Below, in pieces: positions 6,564 through 14,178 of a stretch of DNA of 16,837 bases. The stretch spans positions 1 to 16,837 of the forward strand of contig DASVVG010000138.1 in the NCBI GenBank assembly GCA_036386655.1, read 5' to 3'. The position numbers were made by a program, and so were the translations under genes. Every line of letters begins with the position of its first letter. The stretch's first letter is position 1. This DNA is from JAHWJX01 sp036386655. Lineage in GTDB: Bacteria > Pseudomonadota > Alphaproteobacteria > Caulobacterales > Caulobacteraceae. The notes under the pieces are model-generated. The model was not told where the DNA came from. It saw only the letters and a program-made list of their open reading frames with translations, and made no database searches.

Positions 6564-7385
6564 GTGAGCAGGGAGACGGCGGCCTGGCGGTCAGTCGCGG
6601 CGGGCGTCGCCGCCGGCGCCGCGCTGACGGCCTGCGGCGAGCGTCCCCCCGCCGCCCGACCGGACGTGGCCGCCGCGGAGGCGGCGCAGGCGGGCTACGT
6701 TGCGCCGCCGCGGGTCGAGCGCGTGGAGTCCGCCCGCACCGGCCTGGTGGTGCAGGGCACGAGCCATCCCGGCGCCAGGATCCGGATCACCGACGCGGCG
6801 GGCGCATACGGCGGCACCGCGGACGCCCAGGGCCGCTGGCGGGTCGACGCCCCGGCAGCGCCTGGGCCGCGGCTGTTCACCCTGAGCGCGGAGCGCGACG
6901 CGCGCGTGCTCGAGGCCGAGGGGCGACTCCTGGTGCTTCCGGATGCTCCCGCGCTGCTGCTCCGCCCCGGTCACGGAGCCCTGCCGGTGGCGAGCACCCC
7001 CGCCGGCCGGCCGAGGATCCTCAGCATCGACGTGGCCGCGGACGGCGCGGCCGCCGTCTCCGGGGTCGGCCCGCCATCGGCTCCCGCCGTAACCCGGATC
7101 GACGGCGTCGCTCCGGGGGATGGGACCGCAGTGGGCAGCGGCGCCACCGACGCCGCCGGCCGCTTCTCGATCATCCTGGCGCGGCCGCTCGGTCCGGGCA
7201 GCCACCTCATTGAGGTGAACACGCCGTCCGGCCTGGCTCGGGCCCAGGTGGGCGTCTCGCCGGCCGATCCCGGTACATTGCCGTTCGTCGCCACGCGCGA
7301 CGCGTCCGGCTGGCGGGTGGCGTGGCGCGCGCCCGGCTCCGCGGTGCAGACAACGTACGTGCTCGCCCCGTCGGCGGCCTCATGA
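6564..7385 (+). CDS. Predicted lipoprotein with two Ig-like modules
   Basis: The 273-residue protein has a short charged N-terminus, an Ala-rich hydrophobic stretch and the lipobox LTAC, with Cys24 as the likely lipidation site. Two beta-rich repeats follow. The first (about 40-105) contains GLVVQGTSHPGARIRI and DAQGRWRVD; the second (about 150-245) contains DAAGRFSIIL and GSHLIEVNTPSG. This pattern resembles bacterial Ig-like modules used in surface or periplasmic binding. The exact function is unknown. GTG 6564 is chosen because GAGGGGGAG lies eight bases upstream and the signal sequence then has normal length; GTG 6546 is possible. Its stop overlaps the start of the ABC transporter as ATGA, so the two are translationally coupled and probably act together at the envelope. 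Confidence 0.75.
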   Translation: MSRETAAWRSVAAGVAAGAALTACGERPPAARPDVAAAEAAQAGYVAPPRVERVESARTGLVVQGTSHPGARIRITDAAGAYGGTADAQGRWRVDAPAAPGPRLFTLSAERDARVLEAEGRLLVLPDAPALLLRPGHGALPVASTPAGRPRILSIDVAADGAAAVSGVGPPSAPAVTRIDGVAPGDGTAVGSGATDAAGRFSIILARPLGPGSHLIEVNTPSGLARAQVGVSPADPGTLPFVATRDASGWRVAWRAPGSAVQTTYVLAPSAAS

Positions 7386-9217
7386 ACCTTACGCTGCCCA
7401 CGCGCCGCGCTACGGCGGGTGCAGTCCCCACCGAGCAGGGGCCCGGCGCCGGCCGGGCGATGCTCGACCTCGTGCAGCTGGTGCTCCGATCCAAGGCGCC
7501 GGGCCTTCGCTGGCGGCTGACCGCGGCCCTGTTGCTGACCCTGGTGGGGAAAGCGCTGGGCGTGGTGGCTCCGCTGCTCCTCGGCGCGGCCGTGAACCGC
7601 CTGAGCGCCGGCCAGAGCACCGCCGTCGCCGTGAGCTACGCCTTCGCCGCTTTCGCCGTCGGCTGGGCGTTGATCCGCTTCTTGGCGGCCGCGGCGCCCC
7701 AGCTGCGCGACCTCGTCTTCACCGCCGTGGCACAGGCGGCCCAGCGCCGGGCGGCCGCCGAGAGCTTCAGCCACGCCCTCCAGCTGTCGCTCGACTTCCA
7801 CCAGACCAAGCGCACCGGCTCACTCTCCCGAACCATCGAGCGCGGCGCACGGGCGGTCGATTTCCTGCTGCGGGGTCTGGTCTTCAACCTCGCCCCGACG
7901 GCCCTCGAGCTCGTGCTTGCGGCGGCCGTGCTCGCCGGAGCCTACGACTGGCGCTTCGCGGCGACGGCCATCGCCACGGTGGTCGTCTACGGCTGGCTCA
8001 CCTTCGCCATCTCCGACTGGCGGATCGGCCATCGGCGTGTGCTGAACGAGGCGGAGAACGAGGCCGCCGGTCGCGCCGTCGACGCGCTGCTGAACTACGA
8101 AACGGTCAAGACTTTCGGCGCCGAGACCCGCGCCGCCGCCGACTACGAGCGGGCGCTCACCGCCTACGGCGACGCAGCGGTGAAGGCGAACGCCTCGCTC
8201 GTGCTGCTGAACGTGGTGCAGGCCCTCGTCATGAGCGTGGGACTCGCCACCATGGCCGTCCTCGCCGGGCTGGAGGCCGCGGCCGGCAGACTGGGGCCGG
8301 GCGACGTGACGGCGGCGGTGCTGATCCTGATCTCGCTCTACCAGCCGCTCAACATCCTCGGTTTCGCCTACCGCGAGATCCGCCAGTCCTTCATCGACAT
8401 GGAGGCGATGGTCGAGCTGGGCCGGCAGAACCCCGACATCGCCGATAGCGCCGACGCGCGCGACCTCCCGGCAGGCTCGGGCGAGGGGGGCGACCTCGTG
8501 TTCGAAGGCGTCTCCTACCGCCACACAGGGCGCGCCGAGGGTCTGGCCGACGTGAGCTTCCGCGCCGTACCCGGCTCCACCGTCGCGCTCGTGGGCCCGT
8601 CCGGAGCGGGCAAGTCGACGGTGGCCCGGCTGGCCCTGCGTCTGATCGAGCCGCAGGCGGGCCATGTCAGCTTGGACAGCCTCGATCTCCGCAACGTGAG
8701 GCAGGCCTCGCTCCGGCGCGCCGTCGCCTTGGTTCCGCAGGACGTGGCGCTGTTCAACGACACCCTCTACGCCAACATCGCGTTCGGTGACCCCGAGGCG
8801 ACGCGAGCGCAGGTCCGCTCCGCCGCTGAGGCGGCCGAGCTCGGCGGCTTCGTCGATGCTCTGCCGGACGGCTTCGATACACGGGTGGGGGAGCGCGGCC
8901 TGAAGCTCTCGGGGGGCGAGCGCCAGCGCGTGGGCATTGCGCGCGCCCTGCTGGCGAACCCCCGCCTGCTCATCCTGGACGAGGCCACCAGCGCTCTCGA
9001 CAGTCGCACCGAGGCGGCGATCCAGGCCACGCTGCGCAAGGCGAGGCGAGGGCGCACCACGCTCGTGGTGGCGCACCGGCTGTCCACCGTCGCCGATGCC
9101 GACGAGATCCTGGTGCTGCGTGCGGGGCGGATCGTCGAGCGCGGCCGCCACGCGGATCTGTTGGCGCTGGACGGCGACTACGCCGCGCTCTGGCGCAAGC
9201 AGATCCGCGAGAGCTGA
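7382..9217 (+). CDS. Atm1/ABCB-type ABC transporter, fused permease and ATPase
   Basis: The 611-residue half-transporter has six predicted membrane helices (about residues 45-330) and a C-terminal ATPase. The Walker A GPSGAGKS is at 405-412, a Q-loop lies in VPQD, the signature LSGGERQ is at 509-515, Walker B is ILDEA with D533-E534, and the H-loop histidine is H565. The LFNDTLYANIAFGDPEAT segment and the overall layout match the Atm1/ABCB7/HMT1 group of homodimeric exporters, which move glutathione conjugates or metal-thiol compounds. That substrate class is inferred from the family. ATG 7382 lies inside the ATGA overlap with the lipoprotein stop; an upstream in-frame ATG at 7322 would invade the previous gene. 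All catalytic motifs are intact. Confidence 0.93.
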   Translation: MNLTLPTRRATAGAVPTEQGPGAGRAMLDLVQLVLRSKAPGLRWRLTAALLLTLVGKALGVVAPLLLGAAVNRLSAGQSTAVAVSYAFAAFAVGWALIRFLAAAAPQLRDLVFTAVAQAAQRRAAAESFSHALQLSLDFHQTKRTGSLSRTIERGARAVDFLLRGLVFNLAPTALELVLAAAVLAGAYDWRFAATAIATVVVYGWLTFAISDWRIGHRRVLNEAENEAAGRAVDALLNYETVKTFGAETRAAADYERALTAYGDAAVKANASLVLLNVVQALVMSVGLATMAVLAGLEAAAGRLGPGDVTAAVLILISLYQPLNILGFAYREIRQSFIDMEAMVELGRQNPDIADSADARDLPAGSGEGGDLVFEGVSYRHTGRAEGLADVSFRAVPGSTVALVGPSGAGKSTVARLALRLIEPQAGHVSLDSLDLRNVRQASLRRAVALVPQDVALFNDTLYANIAFGDPEATRAQVRSAAEAAELGGFVDALPDGFDTRVGERGLKLSGGERQRVGIARALLANPRLLILDEATSALDSRTEAAIQATLRKARRGRTTLVVAHRLSTVADADEILVLRAGRIVERGRHADLLALDGDYAALWRKQIRES

Positions 9218-9218
9218 C

Positions 9219-9581
9219 CTACCGGCCGGCCACCACCTTGACCCGGATGGGCTCGCCGGTGACCGCCTTGGCGGACCAGCTGGTGCCGACGCCGCCACGC
9301 TTCACGTTCGTGCAGTAGGAGAACGGCCCGGCCATGGGCTTGCTCTGCTTCAGGCAGATACGCTCGCCCTTCAGCGTCCACCGGCCGCTGGACGGCTTCC
9401 CGCGGCGGCCCTGCGCGCGATAGGTCCCGTCGGAGTTCAGCCACAGCTTGGCCGTGCGGCCGTCGGGGTAAGTCGAAACGATCGTGTTCTTGAACGCCGG
9501 TTCCAGGAGGCCCTTGTCCTGCGCGAGGGCGGGAGCGGCCACGGCGAGCGAGAACACGGCGACAGCGACGGGTCGGATCAT
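9219..9581 (-). CDS. Small secreted hypothetical protein
   Basis: The 120-residue protein begins MIRPVAVAVFSLAVAAPALAQ, a typical Sec signal peptide with an A-L-A cleavage site, leaving a mature part of about 100 residues. The mature part has a YPDGRTAKLWLNSDGTYRAQG stretch, a SSGRWTLKGERICL stretch and two cysteines that could pair in the periplasm. It looks like a small beta-rich secreted protein seen in Caulobacterales, with no assigned function. ATG 9581 is preferred over GTG 9590 because GAAGG lies eight bases before it. The stop lies one base past the ABC transporter stop, so the genes converge. Confidence 0.75.
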   Translation of the reverse strand: MIRPVAVAVFSLAVAAPALAQDKGLLEPAFKNTIVSTYPDGRTAKLWLNSDGTYRAQGRRGKPSSGRWTLKGERICLKQSKPMAGPFSYCTNVKRGGVGTSWSAKAVTGEPIRVKVVAGR

Positions 9582-9874
9582 ACGGAACACCTTCAGATGA
9601 GCCCTCGGGGCCCATAACGCGGCAGCGGCGTATCCGTGCCGTCGAGCTTCGCGGCGCGACGTCGCAACGGCGACCGCGCGATCTGGAAGGGGAGGGCCGG
9701 CGTGGCTCCGCGGGTATTGGCCGGGGTCATTTTCAGGCTGTTGCAGCCGAGTGCACTTGAGTCCGGAAACTGAGCTGAGTCAGCCACTTCACAGAAAAGT
9801 GGTGTTCAACCGTTTTCACCGACTTTCAGCCTAGCGCGTGCCTCCTGGATGGGTAAAAGGAGGGGTAGAGCCCT
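9582..9874. other. Intergenic region before the integrase
   Basis: About 290 bases with no convincing gene. A 64-residue minus-strand frame at 9593-9787 has no start signal or recognisable content. Small hairpins are visible: GGCTG-TTG-CAGCC near 9733-9746 and CCACTT-N7-AAGTGG near 9784-9803. These could belong to an integrase control region or attachment site, but no tRNA 3' end or long direct repeat was found. Confidence 0.4.
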
Positions 9875-11089
9875 TTGGCTCCCCGGCGAGGAGCCGAAGT
9901 TCTGGCGCGGCTGACGAACAGGCTGACCGACCGGGCGACCCGGAGCTTGAAGGCTCCCGGGTATCATCCGGATGGGGACGGCCTCTACCTTCAGGTGACG
10001 GCCTCCGGCTCCCGCAGCTGGATCTACCGGTACAGGTTCGGCGGGAGACGCCGCGACATGGGTCTGGGCTCGCTGAGCGACGTGTCCCTCGTGGAGGCCC
10101 GAGCGGCGCGCAACCAAGCCAGACAGGCGATCACGGCCGGAAGCGACCCTCTCAAGGACCGCCGTCCCACCGCGGTGCGGCCGGCTCGCTTGTCGTGCCC
10201 GGCAGGCGAACCGGCGCCCACTCTTCTGCAGTGCTGGACGGAGTACGTCGATGCGCGGGAGCCGGGTTGGCGCGGGCGCAAGACGAGGGCGGGATGGATG
10301 CGGTCCATTGAACAGCATGCGGCGGCCATCAAGAACAAACCCGTCGCTGACATCGACACCGACGACGTGCTGCGGGTGCTGAAGCCGCTCTGGACGGAGA
10401 AGGCGGAGTCCGCCGGGAAGCTGCGCGAGCGACTGGAGCAGGTGCTGGACTACGCCCGGGTTCGCAAGCACCGGTCGGGGGACAACCCTGCGACCTGGAA
10501 AGGTCATTTGGTGCACCTGCTGCCGCCCCGGCCGAAGCTGCAGCGGGGGCACATGCGGGCCGTCCCCTACCAAGAGCTGCCGGCGCTGATGCAGAGGCTC
10601 GCCGGACGGGAGGGAGTGTCGGCGCGGGCGTTGGAATTCACCATCCTCACGGTCGCCCGCGAAACGATGACCCTGGAGGCCAGCTGGAGCGAGATCGAGG
10701 GCAACGTTTGGGAACTGCATGCGAGCCGGATGAAGGAGCGGGCGTTTCGCCAGCCGCTCTCCGCCGGCGCTATGGAGGTCCTCCGCAAGGTGAAGCCCAC
10801 AGGCCCCACCCCCAACGGGCTCATCTTCCCCAGCCAGAAAGGCGGCGTGCTCTCCGACATGGCAATGGACATGCTCTTAAGGGAGCTCGCCCCACCCTAC
10901 ACGCCGCATGGGATGCGCTCTGCGTTTCGAGACTGGGCTGGCGACGAGACCTACTTCGCGCGCGAAACCATCGAGGAGTGCCTCGCGCACACGGTGGGGG
11001 ATGAGACGGAGCGCGCCTATCGCCGCGGCGACGCGCTGAAGAAGCGGAGGGCTGTCCTCGAGGCTTGGTCCGCCTACTGCCTCGGCTGA
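9875..11089 (+). CDS. Tyrosine-type site-specific integrase, P4 family
   Basis: The 404-residue integrase has an N-terminal DUF4102-type arm-binding domain (DGDGLYLQVTASGSRSWIYRY near residue 35), a core-binding middle and a C-terminal catalytic domain. Catalytic residues are visible: R262, K287, H345 and R348 (in PHGMR), H372 and nucleophile Y382, so it may be active. The box around R262 reads ARETMTLEASW instead of the common ARTGEVRGARW, losing the Gly and the acidic residue. TTG 9875 is chosen as start because AGGAGGGG lies about nine bases upstream and an in-frame stop precedes it. Such integrases insert islands or prophages, often at tRNA genes; none is seen here. Neighbouring genes of mixed decay suggest an island edge. 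Confidence 0.9.
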   Translation: MAPRRGAEVLARLTNRLTDRATRSLKAPGYHPDGDGLYLQVTASGSRSWIYRYRFGGRRRDMGLGSLSDVSLVEARAARNQARQAITAGSDPLKDRRPTAVRPARLSCPAGEPAPTLLQCWTEYVDAREPGWRGRKTRAGWMRSIEQHAAAIKNKPVADIDTDDVLRVLKPLWTEKAESAGKLRERLEQVLDYARVRKHRSGDNPATWKGHLVHLLPPRPKLQRGHMRAVPYQELPALMQRLAGREGVSARALEFTILTVARETMTLEASWSEIEGNVWELHASRMKERAFRQPLSAGAMEVLRKVKPTGPTPNGLIFPSQKGGVLSDMAMDMLLRELAPPYTPHGMRSAFRDWAGDETYFARETIEECLAHTVGDETERAYRRGDALKKRRAVLEAWSAYCLG

Positions 11090-11293
11090 GGAGAGCCGCG
11101 CCCGGGGTGCAGGGTGGTTTCGGGAGAAGCTTCCCACCTCCGGCACCATCCTCGGCGACAGAAGCCTGGATGATCGCCGGTAGAGCCGGAACGTTCACGG
11201 GCTTCGCGAGGCGGCAATCGGCGCCGGCCGCTCGCGGCGCTTCTAGGGGGCCCGGCCCCCGCCGGCTTCCGGTGGAAGCCGGCGGTCCGGGGG
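11090..11293. other. Intergenic region after the integrase, with a strong hairpin
   Basis: CCGCCGGCTTCC (11259-11270) and GGAAGCCGGCGG (11274-11285) form a perfect 12-bp stem with a 3-base loop. It lies nine bases beyond the stop of the leftward small secreted protein and about 170 bases after the integrase. No T run follows on either strand. It could end the leftward transcript or protect its 3' end. The rest of this interval shows no gene. Confidence 0.5.
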
Positions 11294-11632
11294 TCAGCGT
11301 CGCGAGCCGCCGCGGTCCTGGCGGTCGTGCCGCTCGAAGCGGATGCGGGCGCTGAGCGCGTCGAAGCGGCGCTGCAGATCCGAACGCTCGCGCGTGTCGA
11401 GTCCGCTGGACCGGCGGTAGCGCGTCTCCAGCTGGGCGAGCGAGCGGAAGTCGGCGCGAAGGCGCTTGGCTTCCGGACGGGTGAGCGCGCCGTTGCGCAC
11501 CCCTTGGTCGATCCGGCGTTCGAGGTTGGCCTGGCGCTGGTTGATCGGTTCCCACTGGCCGCGGCTCTGGGCGCCGGCGGCCGTGCCCCCGAGCAGGGAA
11601 AGGGCCACGCCAGCGATGAGAAGGGTCTTCAT
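11294..11632 (-). CDS. Small secreted helical protein
   Basis: The 112-residue protein begins MKTLLIAGVALSLLGGTAAGA, a Sec signal peptide with predicted cleavage after residue 21. The mature part is rich in Arg, Gln and Leu and predicted helical. It has two similar units, RQANLERRIDQGVRNGALTR and ERSDLQRRFDALSARI, so it may be an internally duplicated periplasmic helical hairpin. Similar short proteins occur in Caulobacterales and sphingomonads with no known role. Two adjacent ATGs exist (11635 and 11632); the second is seven bases from AGGAG and is preferred. A longer frame up to 11707 would bury the signal peptide. The gene points left, facing the integrase. Confidence 0.75.
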   Translation of the reverse strand: MKTLLIAGVALSLLGGTAAGAQSRGQWEPINQRQANLERRIDQGVRNGALTRPEAKRLRADFRSLAQLETRYRRSSGLDTRERSDLQRRFDALSARIRFERHDRQDRGGSRR

Positions 11633-11817
11633 CATCTGTCTCCTGCGGGAGCGGGTGAGCCGGACCGTCCGGCTGCCTCTTCCGTCGTGGAGGTTATGGA
11701 GCGCCATCGCTGAGGCCCCTCTGAACGCGTCTCGTGGCCGCCGTTCACGTACGTTAGCTTTCGGTCATCCGGGTTGAGCGGGCGGTGCGCGCGCCACGCC
11801 GCGGGATTCGTCCGGCT

Positions 11818-11849
11818 TTGAGCCGCGGCCTCGGCTGCACTAGGCTGCA
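11818..11849 (+). promoter_or_regulatory. Possible promoter and repeat operator of the XRE gene
   Basis: TTGAGC (11818-11823) and TAGGCT (11841-11846) are 17 bases apart. The expected start would fall at about 11853, the A of the ATG, giving a leaderless message; no spaced ribosome site is present. GGCTGCA occurs twice (11833-11839 and 11843-11849), ten bases apart, over the -10 element. This could be an autoregulatory site. Confidence 0.3.
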
Positions 11850-11852
11850 GGG

Positions 11853-12256
11853 ATGAACATCGCCAGCGACCGCCGCCCCGATCCCTTCGACGTGCAGGTG
11901 GGCGCGCGGGTGCGCACCGTACGCAAGGCTAGGGGCATATCGCAGAGCGACCTCGCCGGCGCCGCGGGCATCACCTTTCAGCAGGTCCAAAAGTACGAGC
12001 GCGGGACCAACCGCATCTCGGCGTCGATGCTGCAGCGGATTTCGCGCCATATCGGCGCGCCGATGAGCGAGCTGCTCGGCGAGGCGCCCGGGACGCAGGC
12101 CAGTGACGTCGACTGGACTCCGGCGCCGTGGAGATCGCGCGCGCCGTCGGCGCGATCCGCTCGCCGGGCGTGCGCCGAAAGCTGCGCGCGCTGATCCTTC
12201 TGATGGCCGAAGATGGCCGCGAGGAGCCGCGTCAGGCCGACGAACGGGCCGACTGA
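11853..12256 (+). pseudogene. XRE-family regulator with a one-base frameshift
   Basis: The intact first part (residues 1-80) is a classic helix-turn-helix regulator: DVQVGARVRTVRKARGISQSDLAGAAG, then FQQVQKYERGTNRISAS, found in many alphaproteobacterial XRE proteins. After about residue 92 the frame turns into low-complexity PWRSRAPSARSARR and stops at 12194. The missing family-like end appears in another frame from 12128 to the TGA at 12254-12256: VEIARAVGAIRSPGVRRKLRALILLMAED. Adding back one base near 12100-12128 would give about 134 residues, the normal length. So this is a frameshifted gene, a sequencing error, or a programmed shift. The truncated form still holds the whole DNA-binding domain and could be functional. 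Confidence 0.75.
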
Positions 12257-12823
12257 GGGCCGTCAGCGCCCGCACGCTCGTGCGCGGGCCCGCAGGTCGC
12301 CTCATCGGAGGTCTCCTGCAGCGGCGTGCGCGAAAATCGGCGACGGTACTCGGGCGCCGAGCTGGCGGGATCGATACCCTTGCCGAGCGCGCGTTCGGGA
12401 GCGGCGAGAGGCGCCGCCGCCGCTTCTCGCGAAAGCGCGCCGGCAGCCTGTCTTCCTTCTCGAAGATGGCGACGACGACGTCCGCGAGGCTCGACGTGAG
12501 CCCGATCATCAGGCCCGACCCCGGGCCGAGGCGCTTCCGGCGCGTCAGGGCTCAGGCGAGGTTGGTGCACCGGATCTGCTGTTGCAGGATGGGGATGGGC
12601 TCGCGGGCATGTCCGGGCGAAGATTTTTCACCGGCGCCTGTCGGGCCACTGCGGCTCGATGCGTCCTTCGTAAGCGGGGACCGGAACGTGTCGTTTCCGC
12701 TGGCTGCGGCGGCGAGATGCAGAGACGATGCGGGGATATGAGGTGGTCGGACCGGAAGCGACTGCGGGCCACGCGCTGAAAACGCCGCCGTGCGCGCGCG
12801 GTGTTCCCGGAGGAGGTGGGCTG
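12257..12823. other. Stretch with no convincing gene
   Basis: About 570 bases. Several open frames overlap here on both strands, but none has a family signature, a good ribosome site and steady codon use together. On the minus strand, SSLADVVVAIFEKEDRLPARF (near 12500) and LGKGIDPASSAPEYRRRF (near 12370) have GC-rich third positions but lie in different frames. They could be remnants of one decayed gene. I could not name it. Confidence 0.35.
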
Positions 12824-13024
12824 ATGCTGGAATCCGAACTGGCGGTGCTCGGCCTTCGGGATAGGTCCCCCCACCCAGGGCCAGAGGGGGGAGCCCCCGG
12901 CGCTCTTGGAGGAATGCGACCGGGGGCTGGCCGACCTCCGGGGGGAGGGTCGACGTACCCGGATCGTTATCTGACCTTCCCCCGGCTCGGCTATCAGGCG
13001 CTTTCGACGGCGGCGGCCGAATGA
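12824..13024 (+). CDS. Possible 66-residue ORF coupled to the AraC gene
   Basis: ATG 12824 is preceded by AGGAGG (12811-12816) at ideal spacing, and the stop overlaps the AraC start as ATGA at 13021-13024. The AraC gene has no clear ribosome site of its own, which fits translational coupling. The product starts MLESELAVLGLRDR, then is rich in Gly and Pro, and ends with YPDRYLTFPRLGYQALSTAAAE. No family is recognised, and the Gly/Pro middle is unlike a folded domain. It may be a leader peptide, a remnant, or noise. Confidence 0.35.
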   Translation: MLESELAVLGLRDRSPHPGPEGGAPGALGGMRPGAGRPPGGGSTYPDRYLTFPRLGYQALSTAAAE

Positions 13025-13914
13025 CCAGGACGGGACAACTGGTGGCCGCACGGGCGGCGGTGGTGGCTTCGCCGTCCCTCCGGGCGGAGGTTCTCAATCT
13101 GCGCGGACTCACCAACGACCTCACCTACGACGCGTACACGCCGGACGTGCAGATCGTCGTTCCTCTCGAGGGGGCGCACTATCTGTCCGCCGGCCGGACA
13201 GAGGTGCTGGTCGACCTGAACCAGATCGGGCTGATATCCGCCGACGTTCTGACGCGGGACCGCCACCCCTCCGTCGGCGACACCGCCTGCCTGGTGATCA
13301 CGCCTTCCCGCTGCACGCTCGACGAGATCTGGCACGGCACCGGCACGACTCCAGAGAGCCTGGCGGCGCGTGGCTTCTGCACTCGAACCGCCCCCGCCAT
13401 CACCCAGTACGCAGCATCGATCGCCTCTTATCCGGCCCGGACCGACTTGGTGGATCCCCCAAACGCCCGGGAAGAGATGCTGCTGGGCGTGGCCCGGCGG
13501 GCGGTGTGCGATGCGACCAGACCGCCCGTCCGACTCGGCGGGAAGTCGCTCAAGCTCGTGCTCTGCGTGAAAGAGCTGCTCGCGACGTCGCCTGGCTCGC
13601 TGAGCCTCACGCAGATCGCAAGCCGGGTCGGAGCGTCGCCCGCGTATCTGACGGACCTGTTCCGGCGCGCCGAGGGCATGCCGGTGTACCGCTACCAGTT
13701 GCGGCTGAGACTGGCGATGGCGCTGCGCCGGCTGCCGGAGGTCGACGACATCACTGGTCTAGCCCTCGATCTGGGCTTCTCCAGCCACAGTCACTTCACA
13801 GCTGTTTTCAAGTCGGTGTTCGGCGTCACCCCGTCCACATACCGGGAGAGCACGCGGCCGGTGCAGCGTCGCGGCGTCGCCGTCGGCTCCGGTCCCCTAG
13901 CGCTGGCGAGCTAG
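13021..13914 (+). CDS. AraC family transcriptional regulator
   Basis: The 297-residue cytosolic protein has an N-terminal sensing part (about 20-150) of the cupin-like type common before AraC DNA-binding domains. A C-terminal double helix-turn-helix follows (about 180-280). LSLTQIASRVGASPAYLTDLFRR is the first helix-turn-helix. The second unit contains ITGLALDLGFSSHSHFTAVFKSVFGVTPSTYR, matching the AraC/XylS signature with F-x-x-x-F-x-x-x-x-G-x-x-P-x-x-Y/F-R. The effector is unknown. The ATG start overlaps the stop of a possible short upstream ORF. The nearest plausible targets are its own promoter, the response regulator downstream, or the TonB receptor, but no binding site can be proven. 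Confidence 0.9.
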   Translation: MTRTGQLVAARAAVVASPSLRAEVLNLRGLTNDLTYDAYTPDVQIVVPLEGAHYLSAGRTEVLVDLNQIGLISADVLTRDRHPSVGDTACLVITPSRCTLDEIWHGTGTTPESLAARGFCTRTAPAITQYAASIASYPARTDLVDPPNAREEMLLGVARRAVCDATRPPVRLGGKSLKLVLCVKELLATSPGSLSLTQIASRVGASPAYLTDLFRRAEGMPVYRYQLRLRLAMALRRLPEVDDITGLALDLGFSSHSHFTAVFKSVFGVTPSTYRESTRPVQRRGVAVGSGPLALAS

Positions 13915-14088
13915 CGGTCCCTGAAAATACTGGTCGTGCGTCCGCCCCCGCGCCCGCCCAGGCCCCCGCGCGTCCGACGGTCCGCCGACGCGAGTCTCCG
14001 CCGCGAAAGAAGCTGACAGCGTCTTCGTGCGGGGCGGGTCACGGTGCGGTGTGGGAAGAGTTTCAGCGTTCGACGGAGCCACCACGAT

Positions 14089-14150
14089 CATGCGGCGGAC
14101 GTTCGAGCCGCATGCCCCGCGACCATGGCCCGGGCCGGAACGCGTTCCGG
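14089..14150. promoter_or_regulatory. Two inverted repeats upstream of the response regulator
   Basis: CATGCGG (14089-14095) and CCGCATG (14108-14114) form a 7-bp dyad with a 12-base gap. CCGGAACGCGTTCCGG (14135-14150) is a perfect 16-bp palindrome, about 28 bases before the chosen start. Either could be bound by a dimeric regulator such as the response regulator itself. Spacing and symmetry are seen; the role is inferred. The reading frame of the regulator is open across them, so a longer protein is not excluded. Confidence 0.4.
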
Positions 14151-14178
14151 ACCGGCGGGCGGTCGTCGGGAGGCCGGC

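Noticed and set aside
7820..9298. Long minus-strand open frame of 492 codons opposite the ABC transporter
   Set aside because: The plus-strand frame carries all ABC motifs; the minus-strand translation is Gly/Arg/His-rich with no recognisable domain.
9593..9787. 64-codon minus-strand frame before the integrase
   Set aside because: No ribosome site, no signature and uneven codon use.
9700..9874. tRNA or tmRNA gene as integration target
   Set aside because: A TTCAACC stretch resembles a T-loop, but the flanking bases do not pair and no cloverleaf can be built.
11722..11748. Possible general stress (EcfG-type) promoter GGAAC-N16/17-CGTT before the small secreted protein
   Set aside because: Only TGAAC-N15-CGTT is present: the first base and the spacing are both off.
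12213..12779. 188-codon plus-strand frame after the XRE gene
   Set aside because: It starts inside the restored XRE tail, is highly charged and low in complexity, and has competing frames on both strands.
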